Shown one piece after another: positions 50,464 through 60,569 of a stretch of DNA of 64,000 nucleotides (the first letter of the stretch is position 1; each line of letters opens with the position of its first letter). Under the pieces are notes generated by a model, which was not told the DNA's origin, made no database searches, and saw only the letters and a list, made by a program, of their open reading frames with translations. This DNA is from Roseibacterium elongatum DSM 19469 (GTDB lineage: Bacteria; Pseudomonadota; Alphaproteobacteria; Rhodobacterales; Rhodobacteraceae): assembly GCF_000590925.1 (NCBI RefSeq), contig NZ_CP004372.1, forward strand, positions 1,655,001 through 1,719,000. The letters run 5' to 3'. Both the position numbers and the translations under genes were made by a program.

Positions 50464-51329
50464 TCGGCCGCCTGCACCTTGTCCTGCGTCTTGGTCTCGA
50501 AATCCGAGGCGTCGTGGCGATCCCACAACTGTTCGGACGGATCGCCGAAGGTGCGGTTGACCATCTTGCCGCGCTGTACGGCGGGACGGTCGAAGAACCG
50601 ATCGGCCCAGGCGACCACGTTCTTGTACTCGTGCACCGACAGGAACTCGCCCGCGTCATAGGCCTCGCCCTGCACAAGGCGGCCGTACCACGGCGCGATG
50701 GCCATATCCGCGATGGTGATGTCATCGCCCACAACCCAGTCGCGTCCATCGAGATGTTTATCGAGCACGTCAAGCTGCCGCTTGGTCTCCATCGCGAAGC
50801 GGTTGATCGGGTATTCCATCGGCTCGGGCGCATAGGCATAGAAATGGCCAAAGCCGCCGCCAAGATAGGGCGCGCTGCCCATCTGCCACATCAGCCAGGA
50901 CAGCAATTCGGGCCGATCCTCGGGCCGCCCGAGAAAGGCCCCGAATTTCTCGGCCAGATGCAGCAGGATCGCGCCGGATTCGAACACGCGGACGGGCGTG
51001 TCGCCCGATCGGTCGAGAAGCGCGGGGATTTTCGAGTTGGGGTTCAATTCGACAAAGCCCGACCCGAACTGGTCGCCATCGCCGATGCGGATCAGCCAGG
51101 CGTCATATTCCGCCTCATGGCCCGCAGCCAGCAGCTCCTCGAACATCACGGTGACCTTCACGCCATTTGGCGTGCCCATCGAGTAGAGCTGGAAAGGATG
51201 TTTGCCGACCGGCAGATCCTTGTCATGGGTCGCGCCCGCGATGGGGCGGTTCAGGCTGCCCCATGTGCCGCCATTCTCCGCATCCCATGTCCAGACCTTG
51301 GGGGGTGTGTAACCTTGGGTGTCCGTCAT
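50460..51329 (-). CDS. yghU: Glutathione-dependent disulfide-bond oxidoreductase (YghU type)
   Basis: Nu-class glutathione transferase of 289 residues, close in length to E. coli YghU, which reduces organic hydroperoxides and disulfides using two glutathiones. Thioredoxin-like N-terminal domain (GKHPFQLYSMGTPNGVKVTV, NPNSKIPALLD, VFESGAILLHLAEKFG), then the all-helical domain (DWVVGDDITIADMAIAPWYG). Followed by DUF3253 and ogt in one coupled unit; together with ogt this suggests a damage-defence theme. Confidence 0.93.
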   Translation of the reverse strand: MTDTQGYTPPKVWTWDAENGGTWGSLNRPIAGATHDKDLPVGKHPFQLYSMGTPNGVKVTVMFEELLAAGHEAEYDAWLIRIGDGDQFGSGFVELNPNSKIPALLDRSGDTPVRVFESGAILLHLAEKFGAFLGRPEDRPELLSWLMWQMGSAPYLGGGFGHFYAYAPEPMEYPINRFAMETKRQLDVLDKHLDGRDWVVGDDITIADMAIAPWYGRLVQGEAYDAGEFLSVHEYKNVVAWADRFFDRPAVQRGKMVNRTFGDPSEQLWDRHDASDFETKTQDKVQAAE

Positions 51330-51457
51330 CGCACGAATCCTTCTGCTGCCGTTGCCTCACACATAGCCATGCGGGGCCCCGAGACCAATGCGCAGACATG
51401 CAGGAACCCTGTGCGCCCGGCTGCGTTGGTCCCCCAAGCAATCGAAAGGAGGGTGCC

Positions 51458-51856
51458 ATGCTGACCACCGACACCATTACGGAATTCGATCCCGGCATCG
51501 CAAACGTGCATGCCTTTCGCATCACCGGCGCCGTGACCCGCGAGGACATGGCGGCAATGGGCGAGCGCATGAACACGCTGTTCGACGCCGTTCCGAAGGA
51601 TCAGAAGATCGACATGCTGCTGGTCTTCGAGACCGAGCGCAGCGCCGAACCGGGCGCCAACTGGTCGGTCGATGCGATGAAGGCACAGGCCAAGGCCGTG
51701 ACCAGCGTGCGCAACTACGTCGTTGCGAATGCGCCCGGTGATGCGGGCAGCATCGTCGAGACCGTGGGCAAGGCGCTGCCGGTCGAGGCGAAGTCGTTCG
51801 ACACCGAAGAGGCCGCGCTGGCCTGGCTGAAAACGGATGAGGCCAAGGCCGCCTGA
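51458..51856 (+). CDS. SpoIIAA-like (STAS/DUF3478) protein
   Basis: A 132-residue soluble protein of the SpoIIAA-like family: an alpha/beta fold with VHAFRITGAVTREDMAAMGE and MLLVFETERS, ending SFDTEEAALAWLK. Members are often predicted lipid- or protein-binding STAS relatives. No role is assigned. AAAGGAGGG gives an excellent ribosome site before ATG 51458. A strong bidirectional-looking terminator follows. Confidence 0.82.
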   Translation: MLTTDTITEFDPGIANVHAFRITGAVTREDMAAMGERMNTLFDAVPKDQKIDMLLVFETERSAEPGANWSVDAMKAQAKAVTSVRNYVVANAPGDAGSIVETVGKALPVEAKSFDTEEAALAWLKTDEAKAA

Positions 51857-51894
51857 CACGACACGACCAAGGTGCCGAAAACGTCACGAGTATC

Positions 51895-51928
51895 AAAGGC
51901 GCGCCGCTCCCTCGGGCGCGCCTTTTTT
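51895..51928. terminator. Intrinsic terminator between the STAS gene and ileS
   Basis: AAGGCGCGCC and GGCGCGCCTT form a ten-pair stem around GCTCCCTCG, followed by a T-run on the plus strand. It also lies four bases past the ileS stop on the other strand, so it can serve both convergent genes. Confidence 0.9.
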
Positions 51929-51932
51929 CGTG

Positions 51933-54914
51933 TCAGCCCAAGGCCGCGTCACATCGCTTGCAGACGCCCGCGTGCCTGTGCTGACCGACATCGGGCAGGA
52001 TCTTCCAGCAACGCTGGCATTTCTGCCCTTCGGCCTTTTCAAAGACGACGCCGACCCCCTCGACCTCGGGCAGGCGGAAGGCCTCGGCCGGCATCGGGTC
52101 GGCTGTCAGGACGATATCCGAGGTAATGGCCACATCCTCGAACGCCACCGATTTCAGCGCCGCCAGCATCGCCTTGTCGCGGATATGAACGACGGGTGCG
52201 GCCTCGAGGCTGGCACCGATCACCTTGTCGCGGCGCTGGATTTCCAGCGCGGCGGTCACGACGCGGCGGGCGCTGCGCACCTCGGCCCATTTCGCGGCCA
52301 GGTCCGCGTCGCGCCACTCGGTTGGCGTTGCAGGGATGTCCTGCAAATGCACGGAACTGTCGTCACCGGGGAAACGCTCCAGCCAGACCTCTTCCATCGT
52401 GAAAACCAGGATCGGCGCCAGCCATGTCGTCAGCCGATGGAACAGGATATCCAGCACGGTGCGCGCGGCGCGGCGGCGCGCCGTGTCGCCATCGCAATAC
52501 AGCGCATCCTTGCGGATATCGAAGTAGAAGGCCGACAGATCGCTGGTGGCGAACTGGAACACTGCGTTGAACACGCCGGGGTAGTCGTAGGCGTCGTAAC
52601 CCTTGCGCACGTTCTCGTCCAACTCGGCCAGACGGTGCAGCACCCACCGCTCCAGCTCGGGCATATCGGCGGGGTCCACGCGGTCGGCCTCGGTGAAATC
52701 GGCGAGCGAGCCAAGCATGAAGCGCATCGTGTTGCGCAAGCGGCGGTAGCTGTCGGCGACCCCTTTCAGGATCTCGGGGCCGATGCGCAGGTCGGCGGTG
52801 TAATCCGACTGCGCCACCCACAGGCGCAGGATGTCGGCGCCGTACTGGTCGATCACCTCTTGCGGGGCGACCGTGTTGCCGACCGACTTGGACATTTTCA
52901 TGCCCTTTTCGTCCAGCGTGAAGCCGTGGGTCAGCACACCGCGATAGGGCGCGCGGCCGATGGTGCCGCAAGCTTGCAGCATCGAGGAATGGAACCACCC
53001 GCGATGCTGGTCGGTGCCTTCCAGATACAGGTCGGCGATGCCATCCTCGGACCCGTCCTCGCGGTCGCGCAGGACGAAGGCATGGGTGGAGCCAGAGTCG
53101 AACCACACGTCGAGGATGTCGAAGACCTGTTCATATTGGTCCGGGTCATGCTCGTTGCCGAGGAAACGGGCCTTGGCGCCGGGCTTGTACCACGCATCCG
53201 CGCCTTCATTCTCGAATGCCTCGAGCACGCGAGCGTTGACCGCCGGATCACGCAACAGGAAATCGGCATCGGTGGGCGCGGTGCCTTTCTTGACGAAGCA
53301 GGTCAGCGGCACGCCCCAGGCGCGCTGGCGTGACAGAACCCAGTCGGGCCGCGCCTCGATCATGGAATGCAGGCGGTTGCGGCCCGTTTGCGGGGTCCAC
53401 TCGACCAGCGTGTCAATCGAGGTCAGCGCGCGTTCGCGGATCGTTTTGCCATAGGTGCCGTCGCCGCCGATCTCGCGGTCGATGGCGGCAAACCATTGCG
53501 GGCGGTTGAGGCGGATCACCGGCGCCTTGGACCGCCAGGAATGCGCGTCGCTGATGGTGATGCGTCGCCGCGCCAGCAGTTTTCCGGTTTCTACCAGCTT
53601 GTCGATGACGGCCTTGTTGGCACCGCCCGGCTTGCCGTTTTCCTTGATGATCCGCTCACCGCCGAAAAACGGCAGATCGGCCCGGAAGGAACTGTCGTCG
53701 AGGATGTTGTAGGTCATCTCCAGCCCGTGCTGACGCCCGATCTGGTAGTCGTCGTCACCGTGGCTGGGCGCGGTATGGACAAAACCGGTGCCCGCGTCGT
53801 CGGTGACGTGATCGCCGGGGAAGAGCGGCACGTCGTAGTCCCATTCGCCGCCCGCGCCCTCGGCCCCGCGCAGGGGATGGGCACAGCTCAGCGTGGCCAG
53901 CTCGTCAGGCGTCACGTCGCGCAGGCGGCGATACATCTCGGGCTCCAGCCGCATGGCCGACAGCGCCTCTTCGGCCAAGGCATCGGCCAGGAGGTAGCGG
54001 TCACCGATCCGCGCCCAGCATTCCTCGGGGCGGCCGGTGATTTCATAGAGGCCATAGCTGATCGTGGGGCCGAAGCAGATCGCGCGGTTCTGCGGCAGGG
54101 TCCAGGGCGTGGTGGTCCAGATCACGACCTTCGCCGTCGCGAGCGAGGCGATGCGTTCGACCGTGTCCGGGTCCATGTCGGACGCTTTCATCGCGCCCGA
54201 GTCGATCCCGGGCACAGCCACGTCAACGATGTCGAACGGCACCCACACCGCGTCCGTCTGGCGGTCGTGATATTCCACTTCGGCCTCGGCCAGCGCGGTC
54301 TTTTCGACCGGCGACCACATCACGGGTTTGGAGCCTTGGTAGAGCGACCCGTTCATCAGGAATTTCTGGAACTCCTCGGCGATCACACGCTCGGCATGGA
54401 AATCCATCGTCAGGTAAGGCTTGTCCCACATCCCCGTGACGCCAAGGCGCTTGAATTCCTCGCGCTGGATGTCGATCCAGCCCTCGGCAAAGCGGCGGCA
54501 TTCCTGCCGGAAATCGACGACGTCGATCTTGTCCTTGTCCTGCCCCTTGGCGCGGTAGGCTTCCTCGATCTTCCATTCGATGGGCAGGCCGTGGCAGTCC
54601 CAGCCGGGGATGTAGCGGGCATCGCGGCCCATCATCTGCTGGCTGCGCACCACGAAATCCTTGAGGATCTTGTTCAGCGCGTGGCCGATATGCAGGTGCC
54701 CGTTCGCATAGGGCGGGCCATCATGCAGGGTGAAGGGCTTGCGCGACCCATCCTTGGCCTTGTCGCGCAGGCGGTCGTAGATGCCGATCCGGTTCCACCG
54801 CTCCAGCCAGGCCGGCTCGCGCTTGGGCAGGCCGGCGCGCATCGGGAAGTCGGTTTTCGGAAGGTTCAGCGTGTCCTTGTAATCGACCGTCTGGTCGGGC
54901 GTGTCGGCGCACAT
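51933..54914 (-). CDS. ileS: Isoleucyl-tRNA synthetase
   Basis: Class I synthetase of 993 residues charging tRNA-Ile. HIGH-type motif PPYANGHLHIGHALNK, editing domain (TTTPWTLPQNRA), KMSKS in KGMKMSKSVGN, and a C-terminal zinc site with CQRCW and CKRC. The start at 54914 has a GAGGAG site. An in-frame upstream ATG adds an unrelated segment. The bacterial (type 1, mupirocin-sensitive) layout with C-terminal zinc domain is present. Confidence 0.97.
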   Translation of the reverse strand: MCADTPDQTVDYKDTLNLPKTDFPMRAGLPKREPAWLERWNRIGIYDRLRDKAKDGSRKPFTLHDGPPYANGHLHIGHALNKILKDFVVRSQQMMGRDARYIPGWDCHGLPIEWKIEEAYRAKGQDKDKIDVVDFRQECRRFAEGWIDIQREEFKRLGVTGMWDKPYLTMDFHAERVIAEEFQKFLMNGSLYQGSKPVMWSPVEKTALAEAEVEYHDRQTDAVWVPFDIVDVAVPGIDSGAMKASDMDPDTVERIASLATAKVVIWTTTPWTLPQNRAICFGPTISYGLYEITGRPEECWARIGDRYLLADALAEEALSAMRLEPEMYRRLRDVTPDELATLSCAHPLRGAEGAGGEWDYDVPLFPGDHVTDDAGTGFVHTAPSHGDDDYQIGRQHGLEMTYNILDDSSFRADLPFFGGERIIKENGKPGGANKAVIDKLVETGKLLARRRITISDAHSWRSKAPVIRLNRPQWFAAIDREIGGDGTYGKTIRERALTSIDTLVEWTPQTGRNRLHSMIEARPDWVLSRQRAWGVPLTCFVKKGTAPTDADFLLRDPAVNARVLEAFENEGADAWYKPGAKARFLGNEHDPDQYEQVFDILDVWFDSGSTHAFVLRDREDGSEDGIADLYLEGTDQHRGWFHSSMLQACGTIGRAPYRGVLTHGFTLDEKGMKMSKSVGNTVAPQEVIDQYGADILRLWVAQSDYTADLRIGPEILKGVADSYRRLRNTMRFMLGSLADFTEADRVDPADMPELERWVLHRLAELDENVRKGYDAYDYPGVFNAVFQFATSDLSAFYFDIRKDALYCDGDTARRRAARTVLDILFHRLTTWLAPILVFTMEEVWLERFPGDDSSVHLQDIPATPTEWRDADLAAKWAEVRSARRVVTAALEIQRRDKVIGASLEAAPVVHIRDKAMLAALKSVAFEDVAITSDIVLTADPMPAEAFRLPEVEGVGVVFEKAEGQKCQRCWKILPDVGQHRHAGVCKRCDAALG

Positions 54915-55114
54915 GGTCGGGCGCTCCTCGGGCTTTGCGGATGTCAAAAGGGGAATAGCAGGGCGGTGCGATAGCTCAAGCACCTTTGTCCCGGCGGCCT
55001 GATCGGGTCAGAGCGCCGGGCTGCTAATTCGAATGAGGATCGCGGCAAACGTCATCATGGGCGCGGGTATAGGCCCGCTCGGGCGCAGCGTAAAGGGCAG
55101 GGCGGGCGGATGCG

Positions 55115-55417
55115 TCAGCACGGCCCCCAGATCACGCCAAGGCCGCGCAGCACGTTGAAGATGCCGATCATCACCGCCGCGCCCGAGACGATCAGGTTCT
55201 CCAGTTTGCCCTCGGCCATGCCGAGCGCCCGGACCTCGCCGAGCGAACCGGCAAAGGCACCCGCCGCCCCGAAAAGCAGCGCGCCGTAATCGATGAAACT
55301 GCACTGGGTGACGCCGTTCACCGTGCTGGTGGTCAGGGATTGGACGCCGATGACAAGACCGAGGACCGAGAGCAGCAGGGCCAGTTTCGACAGTGTGGTG
55401 AGATGGGAATAGGACAT
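55115..55417 (-). CDS. Membrane protein of 100 residues, unknown function
   Basis: Three hydrophobic helices (about 10-30, 44-60, 78-97) and a short charged loop (GEVRALGMAEGKLENL). No family recognised. It lies between ileS and a VIT-type transporter on the same strand. Confidence 0.6.
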   Translation of the reverse strand: MSYSHLTTLSKLALLLSVLGLVIGVQSLTTSTVNGVTQCSFIDYGALLFGAAGAFAGSLGEVRALGMAEGKLENLIVSGAAVMIGIFNVLRGLGVIWGPC

Positions 55418-55495
55418 GGGTACGCTTTCTACGAGGGAAACGGGGGCGGCTGGTCGCCCGGTATGTCGGGCACGCAAGGCGGGGTTGGGGGTGCT

Positions 55496-56209
55496 CTAGA
55501 CGGCAAAGACCGTCCCCACGATGTAGGCGACGGCCGCCGCCGCGCCGCCGATGGCCAAGGTCTCGCCCCCCGATCGCCACCATGGGGCGACCGACCAGAT
55601 GGATTTGGCCGCCCCGATCCCGAAGAAGACCACGCCCGTCATGATCGCCGACAAACGAAAGGCATCGGACAGGCCCAGCAAGAACGGGATCAGCGGCACC
55701 GCGCCTGCCAAAAGGAATGCACCGAAGGTCGCCAGCGCGGCCCGCATCGGGCGCGGCTCGACCGGGGCAAGCCCGTATTCGTCGGTCAGCATCAGGCGTA
55801 CGGCGGCATCCTCGTTCGCCGCGATCTGATCTGTCGCGGCCTCCAGCACATCGCCCGACAGGCCCTTTTGCTTGAGGATTTCGCGGATCTCGCGCCGTTC
55901 GCCTTCGGGCGTCTCGGACAGATGCCGCCGTTCGATATCGGCCAGTCGGCGCGCATCGTCCCGCTCGGCCTTGGTGCCTGAATAGTTGCCGGCGGCCATG
56001 GAAAGCCCGTCGGCCAGTACATTGGCCAGTCCAAGGGCCACGATCACCGCGGGCGACAGGCCCGCCCCCGCCACGCCCGCCACGATGGCGAATGTCGTCA
56101 CCGCCCCGTCGATTGCGCCATAGACCAGATCGCGCAGGTAGCCATGCCCGGTCGGGGCGTTGATCCGGGCCTCGACCTCGGCCTGGCTGTGTCCGTGCGC
56201 GTGCGCCAT
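55496..56209 (-). CDS. VIT1/CCC1 family iron/manganese transporter
   Basis: A 237-residue membrane protein. N-terminal His-rich start (MAHAHGHSQAEVEARI), then helix 1 with RDLVYGAIDGAVTTFAIVAG, and GLANVLADGLSMAAGNYSG. The central cytoplasmic metal-binding helices (AERDDARRLADIERRHL, REIREILKQKGL) are followed by the last helices. It is predicted to move Fe2+ or Mn2+ out of the cytoplasm against protons. Start at 56209 by family N-terminus. Confidence 0.88.
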   Translation of the reverse strand: MAHAHGHSQAEVEARINAPTGHGYLRDLVYGAIDGAVTTFAIVAGVAGAGLSPAVIVALGLANVLADGLSMAAGNYSGTKAERDDARRLADIERRHLSETPEGERREIREILKQKGLSGDVLEAATDQIAANEDAAVRLMLTDEYGLAPVEPRPMRAALATFGAFLLAGAVPLIPFLLGLSDAFRLSAIMTGVVFFGIGAAKSIWSVAPWWRSGGETLAIGGAAAAVAYIVGTVFAV

Positions 56210-56258
56210 GGCGCGATCATGCGTCCGCGATCGGCGCACGCGCCTTGCGGCAGATCAA

Positions 56259-57173
56259 TCAGGCGGCGGGCGGGGCCGCGCGACTGAGCACGCGTTCGCG
56301 CCAGACGATGTAGAGGCCCGCGGCGATGGTCACCATGATCCCCCAGGCCGCCAGCCCGTCGGGCAGGTCGCCGAAGATAAGAAACCCCACCAGTGTCGCC
56401 AGCGGGATCTCGAGATACTGCATCGGTGCCAGCGTGGCCGATGGCGCAAAGCGCAGCGACCATGTCATCAAGAGATGCGCCACCGCCCCCGCAAACCCGA
56501 GGATTGCGAACAGCCCCAGGTCCGTTCCCATGGGCGTGATCCACCCCGTCAGCGGACTGTCGCTGGCGACGGGCAGAAAGGCAAAGGGGATCAGGATCGG
56601 CAAGGCCAACAGCGCCGAGGCCCCTTGCAGGGCGATGGGCTCGATCTCCTTGGCGACCTTGCGTGTGACCAGCATGAAAAGGGCGAAGATGACGGCGACG
56701 GCCAGCGGCAGCAGCGCGGGCAGGCCCACCTCGGCGAAACTGGGCTGCACCACCATCAGCGTCCCGACAAAGCCCACGGCACAGGCCGCCAGCCGCCGCG
56801 GCCCGACGTCTTCGTTCAACACCCACCAGCCCAGAAGCAGCATGATGAAGGGCATGACGAAAGCGATGGCGATGGCATCGGCCAAAGGCAGATAGCGCAG
56901 CGCCGTGAACATCAGGCCGATGCCCGACATCTGCAACAGCGTGCGCGCCAGCGTCAGGCCCAGAACACGGGAGTTGGGAAACAGGCGTTGGCGCAGCCAC
57001 AAGGCCAAGGGCAGCAGCAGCACCGCCTGCGCGGCAAAGCGGATCAGTACCAGCTGCGTCAGGGGATAGTCGCCCAACAGCTTGGCCATTGCATCGGCGA
57101 TGGGCACGATGGCGCAAAATCCCAGCATCAGAAGAATGCCGAGAAGCGGGCGGTCTGCGTGGGGCTGGCTCAT
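56259..57173 (-). CDS. EamA/DMT family transporter
   Basis: A 304-residue permease with ten hydrophobic helices and the two-fold EamA repeat (first near RYLPLADAIAIAFVMPFIML, second near LRFAPSATLAPMQYLEIPLA). The family exports amino acids, nucleotides or drugs, and substrate is not predictable. The start at 57173 (MSQPHADRP) is chosen over 57209. Confidence 0.88.
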   Translation of the reverse strand: MSQPHADRPLLGILLMLGFCAIVPIADAMAKLLGDYPLTQLVLIRFAAQAVLLLPLALWLRQRLFPNSRVLGLTLARTLLQMSGIGLMFTALRYLPLADAIAIAFVMPFIMLLLGWWVLNEDVGPRRLAACAVGFVGTLMVVQPSFAEVGLPALLPLAVAVIFALFMLVTRKVAKEIEPIALQGASALLALPILIPFAFLPVASDSPLTGWITPMGTDLGLFAILGFAGAVAHLLMTWSLRFAPSATLAPMQYLEIPLATLVGFLIFGDLPDGLAAWGIMVTIAAGLYIVWRERVLSRAAPPAA

Positions 57174-57228
57174 GCGCCAGTCTGTGGCACGGGGCAGCGG
57201 CGCTGTCACGTCCGATCCGACGGCGGCG

Positions 57229-58239
57229 TCAGCGCTTTTGCCCGAACAGCCCCGTCAACGCACGGCGCACCGTGGCGGTGACGCTGGGGCGTTTGGCGGT
57301 GGTAAAGGGGATGGGGCGGCAGACCTCGATCGCGGCCACGCCCACCCGTGCGGTCAGCGCCCCGTTCACGATCCCCTCGCCAAAGCGGCGCGACACCTTG
57401 GACAGGACCGATCCGCCCGCGACCGAGCCGATCAGATCGTCACCCACCGCAACGGCGCCCGTGGCGACGAGATGCGTCAGCACAGCGCGGGTCAGCCGCC
57501 AGGCGCCCAGGGTGCCCGCGCGCCCGCCATAGATTTCGGCGATGCGCCGGATCATCCGCAAATTCGCCGTCAGCGCCGCAAAGACATCGGCAAAGGCCAG
57601 CGGCACAAGCGCGGTCACGGTCGCCACCTGTCGGGCCGCGGCCTCGACCTCGCGCGTGGCGGCGGCATCCAGCGGTGCCAGCATCTGTGTCTCGGCCAGC
57701 GCGAACAGGCTGGTAACGTCGAACACGTCGCCTTTCTGCCGGTCGATCGTCTCGCGCCCCAGCCGCAGCTCGGCCCGCCCGCGATACAGGCCGGACAGAC
57801 GGTCCAGCACCGCGCGCCCCTCGGTCAGATCGCCCGAGGCCAGCGCGCTTTCGGCCTGCCGGTGCAGGGCATCCAGTCGCCCCAGGCGCGAAAACGCCGC
57901 CAGTTCCCGCAACGAGATGATGGCCAGCGTCCCGATCACGACGGCAATCAACCCCGTCGCGGTCCACCCCAAGACCGGGTTCGCGGCCAAAAGGCCGGTC
58001 ACGAAATCCCATGCCGCCAGCGACACGACCAGACCGATCAGCGCCGTCAACGCCGCCCAGAACCAGCGCGCGATACGCGAAGGTTTGCGCGCGCCAAGGG
58101 TGGCCACGACCTGCATCGCGCGTCCTTCGGGGGCCATGCCCGGCAGGTCGGGCACCGGCTCGGCCGTTTCGGGGCCGGGGCGGGGGGTGGTGTCGTCCTC
58201 GTCCAGCTCGATCAGGATGGGGCCTTTGCGTTCTTTCAT
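57229..58239 (-). CDS. YcjF-like DUF697 membrane protein (TIGR01620)
   Basis: A 336-residue inner-membrane protein with an acidic N-terminus (LIELDEDDTTPRPGPETAEP), two helices (about 70-115), and a soluble C-terminal DUF697 part. Partner of the YcjX GTPase in many proteobacteria, where the pair is linked to stress responses. It starts 10 bases after the ycjX stop, so they are coupled. Confidence 0.85.
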   Translation of the reverse strand: MKERKGPILIELDEDDTTPRPGPETAEPVPDLPGMAPEGRAMQVVATLGARKPSRIARWFWAALTALIGLVVSLAAWDFVTGLLAANPVLGWTATGLIAVVIGTLAIISLRELAAFSRLGRLDALHRQAESALASGDLTEGRAVLDRLSGLYRGRAELRLGRETIDRQKGDVFDVTSLFALAETQMLAPLDAAATREVEAAARQVATVTALVPLAFADVFAALTANLRMIRRIAEIYGGRAGTLGAWRLTRAVLTHLVATGAVAVGDDLIGSVAGGSVLSKVSRRFGEGIVNGALTARVGVAAIEVCRPIPFTTAKRPSVTATVRRALTGLFGQKR

Positions 58240-58249
58240 CTCGGTGTCC

Positions 58250-59662
58250 TCATCGCAGCCGGTCGCCCAGCAGGAATTCCGCCGCCCGATCCAGCCGGAT
58301 ATGCGGCGGCCCTTCGCCCGCGCGCAGGCTGAGGGGCGCCGGGGCAAAGCGCATCACGCCGTAATCGCCATCCAGCCAGGTTTGCGCGCCGTCCCGCGCC
58401 GGGGCCAGCAGCGCCGCCGGGTCTGCAGGCAGATCGCCGGGGTGCAGGGCCGCCTGTTTGCCGGTCGCCTCCAGCACGCCGCGCACCACGCCCAGATCCT
58501 CGCCGCGCACGCGCCGCGTCTCCTCGACCGTGGCGCGCAGGGCGGCGATGGCCATGGCTTGCGTCTCGGCCCCGCTGAAATCGGCGCGCCGCCGCGCCTC
58601 GGCGACCAGCGCCTCCATGATCGCGGCAAGGCGCGGGTGGTGTTCGTGGTGCAGGTGGTCGGCCTTGGTCGCGGCGAACAGGATCTTGTCGACCCGTTTA
58701 CCAAGGATCGCCGTCAGGAAGGTGTTGCGCCCGGGCCGGAACGCGCCAAGAATTCCCGCCAACGCGCGGCGCAGATCCTCGAGCGCGGGCGGGCCGGCAT
58801 GGATCGCGCCAAGCGCGTCGACCAGCACGATCTGCCGGTCGATCCGGGCAAAGTGGTTTCGGAAGAAGGGTTTGACGACCTGCGCGGTATAGGCGTCGAA
58901 CCGGCGGGCAAACTCGCGCGCCAGCGATCCGCGCGGGCTGTCGCCGGCGGGCAGGGGCGCGAACGTCAGGGCGGGGCTGCCCTCCAGATCGCCGGGCAGC
59001 AGGAACCGCCCCGGCGTGCAGTCGGAATAGCCCGCGTCGCGCGCGGCGGTCAGATAGTCGGTCCATGCGCGCGCAAGGGCCGCGGCGGTGGGTTCCTCCA
59101 GCTTGGCGGCGGTGTCCGTCCGGTCGATCAAGGCGGCATAGGCCGCTCCCTCGGGACGGGCGCGGGCCGAGGCCAGCGCCGCCTGGGACCAGGTTTCGAA
59201 ATCCTGGTCCAGCAGGGCAAGGTCCAGAAGCCATTCGCCCGGATAATCCACGATATCCAGATGCACCGTCCGTGGCCCGGTCACCCCGCCCAGCAGGCCC
59301 GTGGGCCGCACCCGCAGCGACAGGCGCAGTTCCGAGACCGACCGCGTGCTGTCCGGCCAATAAGGCGCTGGGCCGGTCATGGCGGCCAGATGGTCCTCGT
59401 AGGCGAAGCGGGGCACCGTATCGTCGGGCTGGGGTTGCAGATAGGCGGCCTCGATCCGGCCGGAATGGGCCGCCTCCAGCCCCGGCATGCGGCCCCGATC
59501 CAGCAGGTTGGCCACCAGCGATGTGATGAACACCGTCTTGCCCGAGCGTGCCAGACCGGTCACGCCCAGCCGGATCACCGGCTCGAAGAACGCCTCGGAT
59601 ACGGCTTGCGTGACCCCTTCGACCCCGCGGCCCAACCCGTCTGCTACTCGTCCGATCACCAC
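58250..59662 (-). CDS. ycjX: YcjX-like P-loop GTPase (DUF463)
   Basis: A 470-residue cytoplasmic GTPase. Walker A is GVTGLARSGKTVFITSLV, Walker B-like in HLDIVDYPGEWLLDL, and ATKADHLHHEHHPRL provides the base-specific TKAD motif. GTG at 59662 (first of two GTG codons) with GGAAAGGG upstream is the chosen start; a far longer reading upstream is out of family. Stress-induced function in relatives is inferred, not visible here. Confidence 0.87.
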   Translation of the reverse strand: MVIGRVADGLGRGVEGVTQAVSEAFFEPVIRLGVTGLARSGKTVFITSLVANLLDRGRMPGLEAAHSGRIEAAYLQPQPDDTVPRFAYEDHLAAMTGPAPYWPDSTRSVSELRLSLRVRPTGLLGGVTGPRTVHLDIVDYPGEWLLDLALLDQDFETWSQAALASARARPEGAAYAALIDRTDTAAKLEEPTAAALARAWTDYLTAARDAGYSDCTPGRFLLPGDLEGSPALTFAPLPAGDSPRGSLAREFARRFDAYTAQVVKPFFRNHFARIDRQIVLVDALGAIHAGPPALEDLRRALAGILGAFRPGRNTFLTAILGKRVDKILFAATKADHLHHEHHPRLAAIMEALVAEARRRADFSGAETQAMAIAALRATVEETRRVRGEDLGVVRGVLEATGKQAALHPGDLPADPAALLAPARDGAQTWLDGDYGVMRFAPAPLSLRAGEGPPHIRLDRAAEFLLGDRLR

Positions 59663-59791
59663 GCCGCTGCGCCCTTTCCACTGGAGTGACCCTGACAATA
59701 GGTATTCGCGGGCGGCGTTTACAGGGGAGAAGCCGGCGCGCGTCGTCAGACCCCGTGGACGCCGCCCGTACGATGCGCTAGCGGGGCGGGC

Positions 59792-60565
59792 ATGCCACGC
59801 TATGCGTTGAAAGTCGAATATGATGGCGCCCCGTTTGCCGGGTGGCAGCGCCAGGCCGATCAGCCCTCGGTCCAGGGCGCGATCGAGGCTGCGCTGGCGC
59901 GGTTGGAGGAGGGTGTGCCTTCGATTGCCGCGGCGGGGCGGACGGATGCCGGGGTGCATGCCACGGGCCAGGTGGCGCAGTGCGACATGGCCCGCGACTG
60001 GGATCCGTTCCGCCTGTCCGAGGCGTTGAACCACCATCTGAAACCAGACCCCGTCGCCATCGTTGCCTGCGCCCGTGTGGCCGAGGACTGGCATGCGCGG
60101 TTTTCGGCGGTGGAACGGCGCTACACCTACCGCGTGATCGTACGACGCGCGCCGCTGGTGCATGACGCGGGGCAGGCGTGGCATGTGCGCGGCGCTCTGG
60201 ATGCGGAGGCCATGGCCGAGGCGGCCAGGGCGTTGGTCGGCCGGCATGATTTCACGACGTTTCGCGCGTCCATCTGTCAGGCCGCCAGCCCGGTCAAGAC
60301 GATGGACGCGGTGGTGGTCGAGCCGGTTCCGCGCGCCAATGGCCTGGAAATCCGGGTCCACCTGCGCGCGCGGTCCTTCCTGCACAATCAGGTGCGCTCG
60401 ATCGTCGGCACGCTGGAACGCGTCGGCGCGGGCGCGTGGCCGCCCGAACGGGTGGGGCAGGTGCTGGCCGCTTGTGATCGCGCCCAATGCGGCCCCGTGG
60501 CCCCGCCGCAGGGCCTGTATCTGACCGGGGTCGGCTACCCCGAAGATCCCTTTGCACAAGGTTGA
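59792..60565 (+). CDS. truA: tRNA pseudouridine(38-40) synthase
   Basis: A 257-residue TruA isomerising U38-40 in the anticodon arm. The catalytic Asp52 lies in [13 protein letters not shown], with [13 protein letters not shown] and [16 protein letters not shown] also present. ATG at 59792 by family N-terminus. The selD fusion starts four bases after its stop, placing two tRNA-modification functions together. Confidence 0.96.
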   Translation: MPRYALKVEYDGAPFAGWQRQADQPSVQGAIEAALARLEEGVPSIAAAGRTDAGVHATGQVAQCDMARDWDPFRLSEALNHHLKPDPVAIVACARVAEDWHARFSAVERRYTYRVIVRRAPLVHDAGQAWHVRGALDAEAMAEAARALVGRHDFTTFRASICQAASPVKTMDAVVVEPVPRANGLEIRVHLRARSFLHNQVRSIVGTLERVGAGAWPPERVGQVLAACDRAQCGPVAPPQGLYLTGVGYPEDPFAQG

Positions 60566-60569
60566 GACG

